Positions 40,515 through 46,395 of a stretch of 46,395 nucleotides of DNA are shown here, piece after piece; position 1 is the stretch's first letter; every line of letters begins with the position of its first letter. The notes beneath the pieces were generated by a model. It worked only from the letters and a program-made list of their open reading frames with translations, ran no database searches and was not told the DNA's origin. Origin of the DNA: Pseudoalteromonas luteoviolacea. GTDB taxonomy: Bacteria > Pseudomonadota > Gammaproteobacteria > Enterobacterales > Alteromonadaceae. The stretch is from contig NZ_JAKFZS010000038.1 of NCBI RefSeq assembly GCF_021654285.1, positions 1-46,395 on the forward strand, written 5' to 3'. A program made the translations under genes and the position numbers.

Positions 40515-41219
40515 GTGGAATCGGGTTTAAATTTCATCGATCTAATTTTAGAAGCCAGTGTGTTGGTTCAACTTGTTATGTTGACACTCGTTGGTATGTC
40601 CATCGCGTCATGGGCGATTATATTCCAGCGCCGTTCGGTGATAGCAGAAGCGCAAAGCGAAGCCCGAAAGTTTGAACAACAATTTTGGTCAGGTATGGAC
40701 TTAGGCAAATTATACAATGAAATCACCGCTCGCTCAGGCAGTTCTAAAGGGTTAGAAGCACTGTTCGTGGCAGGATTCAAAGAATTTGCAAGACATAAAA
40801 AGAATAATACAGGCTCGGCGAACATGATTTTAGATGGCACACACCGTTCTATGCGTGTTGCTTTATCCCGTGAAGTAGAAAAACTAGAAACCAGTTTGTC
40901 ATTTTTAGCAACCGTTGGTTCTATTAGCCCTTACATCGGTCTATTCGGTACGGTTTGGGGTATTATGACGGCATTTATCGCTTTGGGTAATGTGCAGCAA
41001 GCAACGCTGCAAATGGTCGCGCCCGGTATTGCAGAGGCACTGATTGCAACAGCAATGGGTTTATTTGCTGCGATACCTGCGGTAATGGCTTATAACCGAT
41101 TCGCAAAACACGTTGAAAAGCTAGAAGTAAACTACGCCAACTTTATGGAAGAGTTTGCCAATATCTTGCATCGTCAAGCTGCCACATTAGTGGAGACGAA
41201 AGCCAATGTATCAGCCTAA
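40515..41219 (+). CDS. tolQ: Tol-Pal system protein TolQ
   Basis: 234 aa, GTG start with AGGAG nine bases upstream. It forms the proton channel with TolR that energises TolA. Three membrane helices (~12-35, ~135-160, ~170-195), with LATVGSISPYIGLFGTVWGIM and GIAEALIATAMGL matching TolQ/ExbB/MotA. ybgC, often first in this operon, is not present before it; the operon here opens with tolQ. Confidence 0.97.
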   Translation: MESGLNFIDLILEASVLVQLVMLTLVGMSIASWAIIFQRRSVIAEAQSEARKFEQQFWSGMDLGKLYNEITARSGSSKGLEALFVAGFKEFARHKKNNTGSANMILDGTHRSMRVALSREVEKLETSLSFLATVGSISPYIGLFGTVWGIMTAFIALGNVQQATLQMVAPGIAEALIATAMGLFAAIPAVMAYNRFAKHVEKLEVNYANFMEEFANILHRQAATLVETKANVSA

Positions 41220-41634
41220 AAAAAGAAGACCGGTTGCAGAGATCAATGTTGTTCCCTACATTGATGTCATGCTGGTGCTGCTGATCATTTTTATGGCGAC
41301 AGCACCGCTTATTACCCACGGTGTCAAAGTGGATTTACCACAAATGCAGGAGTCTGATTTAGTCGAGACTAAAGATGCGCCGCCTATTATTGCCAGTATC
41401 GATGCAGAAGGCCGTTATTACGTGTCTGTTGGTACCGATCCTGAAGCGCCAATGGATGCAGTTGAAGTTGCCGCGGTAATTAAATTAAAGTTGCAACAAA
41501 ATCCGGATACGCCAGTGATGATCAAAGGTTCTGGTCGTGTTTCCTATCAAGAAGTTTTGTTGCTTATGGACTTTTTGAAAAATGCCGGTGTGCCTTCTGT
41601 TGGCCTGATGACCAAATCGTTTGAGGATAATTAA
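41206..41634 (+). CDS. tolR: Tol-Pal system protein TolR
   Basis: 142 aa. Overlaps tolQ by 14 nt with GGAG inside its end. Basic N-terminus, then one membrane helix with the proton-path Asp in VPYIDVMLVLLIIFM, and a periplasmic domain ending GVPSVGLMTK. Works with TolQ and TolA. The 1-nt overlap with tolA suggests translational coupling. Confidence 0.97.
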   Translation: MYQPKKRRPVAEINVVPYIDVMLVLLIIFMATAPLITHGVKVDLPQMQESDLVETKDAPPIIASIDAEGRYYVSVGTDPEAPMDAVEVAAVIKLKLQQNPDTPVMIKGSGRVSYQEVLLLMDFLKNAGVPSVGLMTKSFEDN

Positions 41635-42572
41635 TGGATGCGTTAACAAGCGGAATTATCAAGTCGTTTCTGCTTCACATCGCGTTAGCGGGTATGTTGT
41701 TTGCCTCAGCTAATTTGCAAATGTCTAAGCCTACGGTAATGCAGGTGCAATTAAACCCAGTTATGCAAGAAGAGCAGGAAAAAGCGGTTTCTGCTATTTC
41801 TGTGGACCAGCGTGCAGTCGAGCGCAAAATTGCAGAGCTCAAGCAAGCTGAAGACGCTCAAAAGCGTGCAGAAGAAAAACGTATCCGTGATTTAGAGCGT
41901 CGCGCGGTACAAGCACGTAAAGATCGTGAAGCGGAAGCAAGGCGCATTAAAAAGCTTGAACAGCAACGTCAAGCTAAGCTGGCTGAAAAGCGCAAAGCTG
42001 AAGCCCAAGCGAAAAAAGCCCGTGAGGTCGAGCAAAAGCAGCGCGCTGATGCAGAAAAGGCCAGAAAAGAAAGGCTACAAGCTGAGCAAGCTGCAAAAGC
42101 GGCAGCCGAGAAACGTAAATCTGAAGAGGATCGCTTAAGACAAGCAGAAGCCCAACGTAAGCGTCAAGAAGAAGAGGCGAAACGTAAAGCAGAAGCCGCT
42201 GAGCAAGCACGTCAAAAAGCATTGCAAGAGCAGCTGTTGCAAGAGCAGTTAGCACAAGAGCAGGCTGCACGTGCGAAAGTGAGGCAGCAACAAGTACTTG
42301 GCGAAGTGGACAAATATAAAGCCCTGATCATGCAGCGTATTCAGTCTAACCTATTAATAGACGAAAAAATGAAGGGTAAGCAGTGTCGTTTGAACATTCG
42401 TTTAGGCTTCAATGGCTTGGTTACTCAGGCTAATTCGTTAGGCGGAGATAAGTTAGTATGTGAAGCGGCACTACGGGCCGTTCGCATGGCAGATACACTG
42501 CCTGTTTCAAAAGACAAAGATGTGTTTGAACAACTTAAGAATATTAATTTAACGATTAAACCCAATCTTTAA
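41634..42572 (+). CDS. tolA: Tol-Pal system protein TolA
   Basis: 312 aa, overlapping tolR by one base. An N-terminal membrane anchor (~10-28) is followed by a long Ala/Lys/Glu/Arg helical domain (~55-220) and a globular C-terminal domain (~220-312, MQRIQSNLLIDEKMKGKQCRLNIRLG). It spans the periplasm and pulls on Pal and TolB. Low-complexity coiled coil is normal for TolA. Confidence 0.96.
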   Translation: MDALTSGIIKSFLLHIALAGMLFASANLQMSKPTVMQVQLNPVMQEEQEKAVSAISVDQRAVERKIAELKQAEDAQKRAEEKRIRDLERRAVQARKDREAEARRIKKLEQQRQAKLAEKRKAEAQAKKAREVEQKQRADAEKARKERLQAEQAAKAAAEKRKSEEDRLRQAEAQRKRQEEEAKRKAEAAEQARQKALQEQLLQEQLAQEQAARAKVRQQQVLGEVDKYKALIMQRIQSNLLIDEKMKGKQCRLNIRLGFNGLVTQANSLGGDKLVCEAALRAVRMADTLPVSKDKDVFEQLKNINLTIKPNL

Positions 42573-42581
42573 AGGAAAACC

Positions 42582-43940
42582 ATGTTAAAGCATTTAAAAA
42601 ACATAGTTCTGGTTTTTGCTTTCAGTATGACAACACTTGCCCATGCGGCGTTAGAAATTGTCATCACTGAGGGCGTTGACAGTGCACGCCCTTTAGGTGT
42701 GGTGCCATTTAAATACATCGGTAACGGTGAAGCCCCTTCAGAGATTAGTTCGGTTGTTGCAGCAGATTTAATGCGTAGTGGTAAGTTTAAAGCGGTATCG
42801 GAAGATCAGATGCCGCAACTGCCAACCACAGATGAAGAAGTAGACTATGACGCCTGGGTTAATTTAGGTGTTGAAGCGATCATTGTGGGAACCATCACCC
42901 AACAGCCAGCGAATCGTTATTTGGTAAAATATGAATTGATTGATGTTTTACGTGCGCAGATCACAGGTGGTGAAACGCGCATGATGAGCAACGGCAAGTT
43001 AATGAAAAGCCAAGACCATATTTTGGAAAGCCGTCAGAGCGTGATTGACAGTGATTCATTTAGATACTATTCACATCAGATAAGTGATGTAGTTTATGAA
43101 GCCCTGACTGGTGAGCGCGGCGCATTTAGAACGAAAATTGCTTATGTGATTGTGCGAGAAGAGCAAGATAAGCCTTATCAGCTTGTGGTTGCTGATTATG
43201 ACGGTTTTAATGAGCAAGTCTTACTGCGCTCAAAAGAGCCACTGATGTCACCTGCATGGTCACCTGATGGTAATAAATTAGCGTATGTTACCTTTGAAAA
43301 TCGTCAATCTCAGGTCTATGTTCAAGATATATACACTGGTAAACGTGAAAAGTTAACCAGCTACCCAGGCATCAACGGTGCACCACAGTTCTCGCCAGAT
43401 GGCTCACAAATGCTGGTCGTATTATCTAAAGACAAAGGCGGTGCGACAGAGGTGTACTTGATTGACTTAGAAACACGCGTCGAAAAGCGCTTAACTAAGC
43501 ACAGAAGTATAGATACTGAGCCAAGTTGGCACCCAAATGGCCGAGAAATTGTGTATACGTCTGAAAGGGGTGGTAATGCCCAGATTTATAAGTTAAATTT
43601 AGATACTGGTAGATCTAGACGCGTCACCTTCGATGGTGATATGAACTTAGCGGGTTCAATTACGCCAGATGGTAAGCAATTAGTAATGGTAAATCGCACA
43701 TTAGGTCAGTACCATATAGCAAAGAAAGAATTTGATTCAGGGCTGTTTCAGGTGTTAACTCGTACGAGACTCGATGAATCACCGAGTATTGCGCCGAACG
43801 GCTCTATGATTATTTACAGTACCCTGCATAATAATAAGCAGGTTTTGGCCCTGGTGTCGATGGACGGTCGCTTTAAAGCGAGATTGCCAGTACTTGACGG
43901 GCAAGTGAAGGCACCGGCCTGGTCGCCGTTTTTACAGTAA
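42582..43940 (+). CDS. tolB: periplasmic protein TolB
   Basis: 452 aa. Signal peptide (~1-22, cut before ALEIVITEG), an N-terminal domain that binds TolA, and a six-bladed beta-propeller with WSPDG.KLAYV, FSPDG and WSPF repeats. It shuttles between Pal and TolA. AAAGGAAA before the ATG. Confidence 0.97.
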   Translation: MLKHLKNIVLVFAFSMTTLAHAALEIVITEGVDSARPLGVVPFKYIGNGEAPSEISSVVAADLMRSGKFKAVSEDQMPQLPTTDEEVDYDAWVNLGVEAIIVGTITQQPANRYLVKYELIDVLRAQITGGETRMMSNGKLMKSQDHILESRQSVIDSDSFRYYSHQISDVVYEALTGERGAFRTKIAYVIVREEQDKPYQLVVADYDGFNEQVLLRSKEPLMSPAWSPDGNKLAYVTFENRQSQVYVQDIYTGKREKLTSYPGINGAPQFSPDGSQMLVVLSKDKGGATEVYLIDLETRVEKRLTKHRSIDTEPSWHPNGREIVYTSERGGNAQIYKLNLDTGRSRRVTFDGDMNLAGSITPDGKQLVMVNRTLGQYHIAKKEFDSGLFQVLTRTRLDESPSIAPNGSMIIYSTLHNNKQVLALVSMDGRFKARLPVLDGQVKAPAWSPFLQ

Positions 43941-43981
43941 TATTTACTGGTTAGACTTATAAAGATATAGGAATATACTCG

Positions 43982-44515
43982 ATGCAACTTAACAAAACTT
44001 TAAAGGCTTTATTGGTAGCGTTGCCTGTAATGACTTTAGCTGCATGTAGCTCATCATCTGGTGATGTTGATGGTGGTGATAGCCAGCAGACAAATGCTTC
44101 TTCTAACAGCAATGACAAGGTTGATGTAGGCACAATTAAGCCTCAAATGACTGCAGAAGAGAAGCTACAGAAGAAATATGCTGATTTGCGTCAAGAGCAA
44201 ATCGTATACTTCGACTTTGACCGCTCTACAGTACGTAGCGAATATGTTGAGTTACTACAAGCACACGCAGACTTCCTAGTGAAAAACCCAAGTGTAAAAG
44301 TACTTGTTGAAGGTCACGCAGATGAGCGTGGTACACCTGAGTACAACATCGCACTAGGTGAAAGCCGTGGTAAGTCAGTTGCTAAATACCTTGAGAGCCT
44401 AGGTGTTTCTGAAAGCCAAATCTCTGTAGTGAGCTACGGTGAAGAAAAGCCAATGGTTAAGTCGCGCACAGAAGAAGCTTTTGCTAAGAACCGTCGCGCG
44501 GTATTGGTATACTAA
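43982..44515 (+). CDS. pal: peptidoglycan-associated lipoprotein Pal
   Basis: 177 aa. Lipobox LAAC, lipidated C22, followed by a Ser/Gly/Asp-rich linker. OmpA-like peptidoglycan-binding domain (~75-177) with VYFDFDRSTV, VLVEGHADERGTPEYNIALGESRG and KNRRAVLVY; Asp and Arg for diaminopimelate binding are present. Anchors the outer membrane to the wall and is handled by TolB. Confidence 0.97.
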   Translation: MQLNKTLKALLVALPVMTLAACSSSSGDVDGGDSQQTNASSNSNDKVDVGTIKPQMTAEEKLQKKYADLRQEQIVYFDFDRSTVRSEYVELLQAHADFLVKNPSVKVLVEGHADERGTPEYNIALGESRGKSVAKYLESLGVSESQISVVSYGEEKPMVKSRTEEAFAKNRRAVLVY

Positions 44516-44532
44516 TTTAGACAAGAGATGTT

Positions 44533-45288
44533 ATGAAGCCGAAAACTATTTTGGCAGCCATCATCTTTCTTAGCGGGAGCTCCCAGGTTTTGGCAGCTCC
44601 CGCTACTGTTTATGATGCTGCAAATAATCAAAAGTCGCTTGAACAGCGCGTTGCCGAACTCGAAAAAATGATGACAAATCGTAATCGAGTACAGGCAGAC
44701 CTTCAATTACAGTTGCAGCAATTGCAAGACGAAGTTAGCCAAGTTCGAGGTTTTACTGACGAGCAAAGCTATAAACTGGAAAAAGTATTGCAGCGCCAAC
44801 GTGAGCTTTATCAAGAAATTGAAAACCGCGTTAGCCAAGTGTATGAGCAAACCAAATCTGACATTGCTGCGACGGCTATTCCTACTGTCGGCGAGCAAGC
44901 GGTGAGCTCTAACCTATCTGAGAATGAAGCTTATGATCGCGCGGTTGCTCTGATCATGAAGGATAAGCGCTATGATGCGGCGATCCCAGAGTTTCAAAGC
45001 TTTTTGCAACAATTCCCAGAGTCAGTATATATTCCTAATGCGCATTATTGGTTAGGCCAGCTACAATCTATAAAAAGCAAGCCTGCTGAAGCGATTAAGC
45101 ACTTTACCATTGTTGTTGAGCAGTTCCCTGACTCAAATAAGCGCCCTGATGCGATGTTGAAGCTTGGCACATTGGCTGCGAATGCCGGAGACAAGGCAAA
45201 AGCGACGCAATTGTTCAATGCGTTGATAAAAGAATACCCAAGCACCACTGCTGCAAAATTAGCAACAGAGCGTTTATCTAAGCTGTAA
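44533..45288 (+). CDS. cpoB: cell division coordinator CpoB (YbgF)
   Basis: 251 aa. Signal peptide (~1-22, VLAAPA), then an N-terminal trimeric coiled coil (~35-110, Q/L/E-rich), and C-terminal tetratricopeptide repeats (~135-251, YDAAIPEFQSFLQQFPES...YWLGQ). In E. coli it links Tol-Pal work to PBP1b at division. It is the last gene before the tRNA array; no clear terminator lies between. Confidence 0.95.
   Translation: MKPKTILAAIIFLSGSSQVLAAPATVYDAANNQKSLEQRVAELEKMMTNRNRVQADLQLQLQQLQDEVSQVRGFTDEQSYKLEKVLQRQRELYQEIENRVSQVYEQTKSDIAATAIPTVGEQAVSSNLSENEAYDRAVALIMKDKRYDAAIPEFQSFLQQFPESVYIPNAHYWLGQLQSIKSKPAEAIKHFTIVVEQFPDSNKRPDAMLKLGTLAANAGDKAKATQLFNALIKEYPSTTAAKLATERLSKL
44572..44604 (+). other. 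10-bp inverted repeat inside the cpoB signal-peptide coding region
   Basis: AGCGGGAGCT (44572-44581) pairs with AGCTCCCGCT (44595-44604) around a 13-nt loop. It lies 39 nt inside cpoB. Such a stem early in a coding region could slow translation or transcription between pal and cpoB; the stem is seen, the effect is a guess. Confidence 0.5.
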
Positions 45289-45363
45289 TAAGCTGCTTTA
45301 TGAACACTGTGGTGTAAAAATAGGCGCTTAGACATAAAATTTAAAAAAAACAGCGTAATTCAG

Positions 45364-45391
45364 TTGCACTAGAATTTTAAATAAGTATTAT
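45364..45391 (+). promoter_or_regulatory. promoter of the tRNA-Lys array with GC-rich discriminator
   Basis: TTGCAC (45364-45369), a 16-nt spacer and TATTAT (45386-45391), then AAGCGCCCGC. The GC-rich stretch just after the -10 is the hallmark of stringently controlled stable-RNA promoters. It lies about 48 nt upstream of the first tRNA. Confidence 0.65.
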
Positions 45392-45439
45392 AAGCGCCCG
45401 CAGCAGGCGATACGTTATAAACATCTTGCTGCAATGAGT

Positions 45440-45515
45440 GGGTCATTAGCTCAGTTGGTAGAGCAGTGGACTTTTAATCCATTGGTCGATGGTTCGAGTC
45501 CATCATGACCCACCA
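45440..45515 (+). tRNA. tRNA-Lys(UUU) copy 1
   Basis: 76 nt including encoded CCA. Acceptor stem GGGTCAT pairs with ATGACCC; D-loop AGCTCAGTTGGTAGAGC; anticodon TTT within GGACTTTTAATCC; T-arm GGTTCGAGTCC. A standard lysine tRNA. Identical to copies 2-9, and to copy 10 over its visible part. Confidence 0.98.
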
Positions 45516-45539
45516 CTTTTGCTTAATTTTGATATGAGC

Positions 45540-45615
45540 GGGTCATTAGCTCAGTTGGTAGAGCAGTGGACTTTTAATCCATTGGTCGATGGTTCGAGTC
45601 CATCATGACCCACCA
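45540..45615 (+). tRNA. tRNA-Lys(UUU) copy 2
   Basis: Identical to copy 1; 24-nt spacer before it. Confidence 0.98.
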
Positions 45616-45637
45616 TCAAGCTTAAAATATCCCGAGC

Positions 45638-45713
45638 GGGTCATTAGCTCAGTTGGTAGAGCAGTGGACTTTTAATCCATTGGTCGATGGTTCGAGTCCA
45701 TCATGACCCACCA
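45638..45713 (+). tRNA. tRNA-Lys(UUU) copy 3
   Basis: Identical to copy 1; 22-nt spacer before it, ending CCCGAGC. Confidence 0.98.
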
Positions 45714-45740
45714 TTTTAAGTGTTATTCATATCCCCGAGC

Positions 45741-45816
45741 GGGTCATTAGCTCAGTTGGTAGAGCAGTGGACTTTTAATCCATTGGTCGATGGTTCGAGT
45801 CCATCATGACCCACCA
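45741..45816 (+). tRNA. tRNA-Lys(UUU) copy 4
   Basis: Identical to copy 1; 27-nt spacer before it, ending CCCGAGC. Confidence 0.98.
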
Positions 45817-45840
45817 TTTAAGCATATCCATATCCAGAGC

Positions 45841-45916
45841 GGGTCATTAGCTCAGTTGGTAGAGCAGTGGACTTTTAATCCATTGGTCGATGGTTCGAGT
45901 CCATCATGACCCACCA
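45841..45916 (+). tRNA. tRNA-Lys(UUU) copy 5
   Basis: Identical to copy 1; 24-nt spacer before it. Confidence 0.98.
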
Positions 45917-45941
45917 TTAGCTTAACCCTGGATATCAGAGC

Positions 45942-46017
45942 GGGTCATTAGCTCAGTTGGTAGAGCAGTGGACTTTTAATCCATTGGTCGATGGTTCGAG
46001 TCCATCATGACCCACCA
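45942..46017 (+). tRNA. tRNA-Lys(UUU) copy 6
   Basis: Identical to copy 1; 25-nt spacer before it. Confidence 0.98.
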
Positions 46018-46039
46018 TTAAGCTTAAAATTTCCCGAGC

Positions 46040-46115
46040 GGGTCATTAGCTCAGTTGGTAGAGCAGTGGACTTTTAATCCATTGGTCGATGGTTCGAGTC
46101 CATCATGACCCACCA
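46040..46115 (+). tRNA. tRNA-Lys(UUU) copy 7
   Basis: Identical to copy 1; 22-nt spacer before it, ending CCCGAGC. Confidence 0.98.
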
Positions 46116-46140
46116 TTTAAGCTTAATCAATTTCCCGAGC

Positions 46141-46216
46141 GGGTCATTAGCTCAGTTGGTAGAGCAGTGGACTTTTAATCCATTGGTCGATGGTTCGAGT
46201 CCATCATGACCCACCA
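46141..46216 (+). tRNA. tRNA-Lys(UUU) copy 8
   Basis: Identical to copy 1; 25-nt spacer before it, ending CCCGAGC. Confidence 0.98.
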
Positions 46217-46241
46217 CTATTAAGCTAAAAATTTCTTGAGC

Positions 46242-46317
46242 GGGTCATTAGCTCAGTTGGTAGAGCAGTGGACTTTTAATCCATTGGTCGATGGTTCGAG
46301 TCCATCATGACCCACCA
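46242..46317 (+). tRNA. tRNA-Lys(UUU) copy 9
   Basis: Identical to copy 1; 25-nt spacer before it. Confidence 0.98.
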
Positions 46318-46340
46318 TTCAAGTCTAAAACTTCCCGAGC

Positions 46341-46395
46341 GGGTCATTAGCTCAGTTGGTAGAGCAGTGGACTTTTAATCCATTGGTCGATGGTT
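46341..46395 (+). tRNA. tRNA-Lys(UUU) copy 10, cut by the window end
   Basis: First 55 nt match copy 1, including the TTT anticodon; the T-arm end and acceptor 3' side lie beyond the window. Confidence 0.95.

Larger units (their letters stand above)
45440..46395 (+). repeat. tandem tRNA-Lys array, ~100-bp period
   Basis: Ten tRNA-Lys genes with start-to-start distances of 98-103 nt. The spacers vary in the middle but mostly share a CCCGAGC or similar end and AAGCTTAA-like starts. The unit (tRNA plus spacer) has probably been amplified by unequal exchange and kept uniform by gene conversion. Confidence 0.95.

Noticed and set aside
41850..42290. Low-complexity Ala/Lys/Glu/Arg-rich stretch as something novel
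   Set aside because: It is the normal coiled-coil domain of TolA; the other-frame ORFs here are composition artefacts.
45440..46395. Regular repeat-spacer pattern that looks like a CRISPR array
   Set aside because: The 76-nt repeat folds as a complete tRNA-Lys with CCA and TTT anticodon; spacers are short and similar; no cas genes.

Overview
The window (46.4 kb, AT-rich, roughly 40% GC) looks like the chromosome of a marine gammaproteobacterium, most likely Pseudoalteromonas or a close Alteromonadales relative. This is inferred from the E. coli-like proteins (RecR, HtpG, PrkA-YeaH-SpoVR, GltBD, RuvCAB, Tol-Pal), the gene order, and the tandem tRNA-Lys array at the right end. No BLAST or tree was available, so the genus is an inference.

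Layout. 1-4280 is accessory: a very acidic unknown protein, a YdiL-like (DUF1870) protein, a repeat-rich putative DNA-binding protein, a LexA-boxed orphan umuD, a membrane protein resembling putative phage abortive-infection proteins, and a palindrome-rich stretch that could be one end of an integrated element. 4281-10465 holds a rhomboid protease, recR and htpG. recR and htpG, usually neighbours, are split here by an accessory cluster: two paralogous small membrane-anchored proteins around a multi-TM protein, and two divergent XRE-type regulators. 10604-19934 carries tpx, a receiver-CheC protein coupled to a diguanylate cyclase, the stress operon prkA-yeaH-spoVR, sodB and grxD. 20368-27055 is gltBD, with an elaborate upstream control region, and a cytochrome b561. 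27109-32087 is the recN / unknown / nadK block divergent from an HrcA-family gene and grpE. 32277-35461 holds two metallopeptidase-family genes and a YecE-like gene, with two short RiPP-like precursor peptides on the minus strand between ygjP and yecE. 35657-39695 is aspS-ruvC-ruvA-ruvB. An 819-nt gap that probably hosts a small RNA follows, then tolQRAB-pal-cpoB (40515-45288) and at least ten identical tRNA-Lys(UUU) genes running off the window end.

Regulatory logic. Heat shock: htpG, the HrcA-like gene and grpE each have a sigma-32-like promoter with a 13-nt spacer. The grpE match is near perfect. DNA damage: good LexA boxes lie before umuD (one) and recN (two in tandem), and a degenerate one lies before ruvCAB. 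Nitrogen: two ArgR-like boxes and a 16-nt TTTACGT-N2-ACGTAAA palindrome precede gltB.

Most unusual content: (1) a tandem pair of short precursor-like peptides with a shared leader ending in GG, Cys/Ser/Thr-rich cores, a duplicated upstream region and no modification enzyme nearby; (2) a candidate minus-strand sRNA between ruvB and tolQ; (3) the HrcA-like/grpE pairing without a visible CIRCE; (4) the paralog cluster between recR and htpG; (5) the modular repeat protein near the left end.
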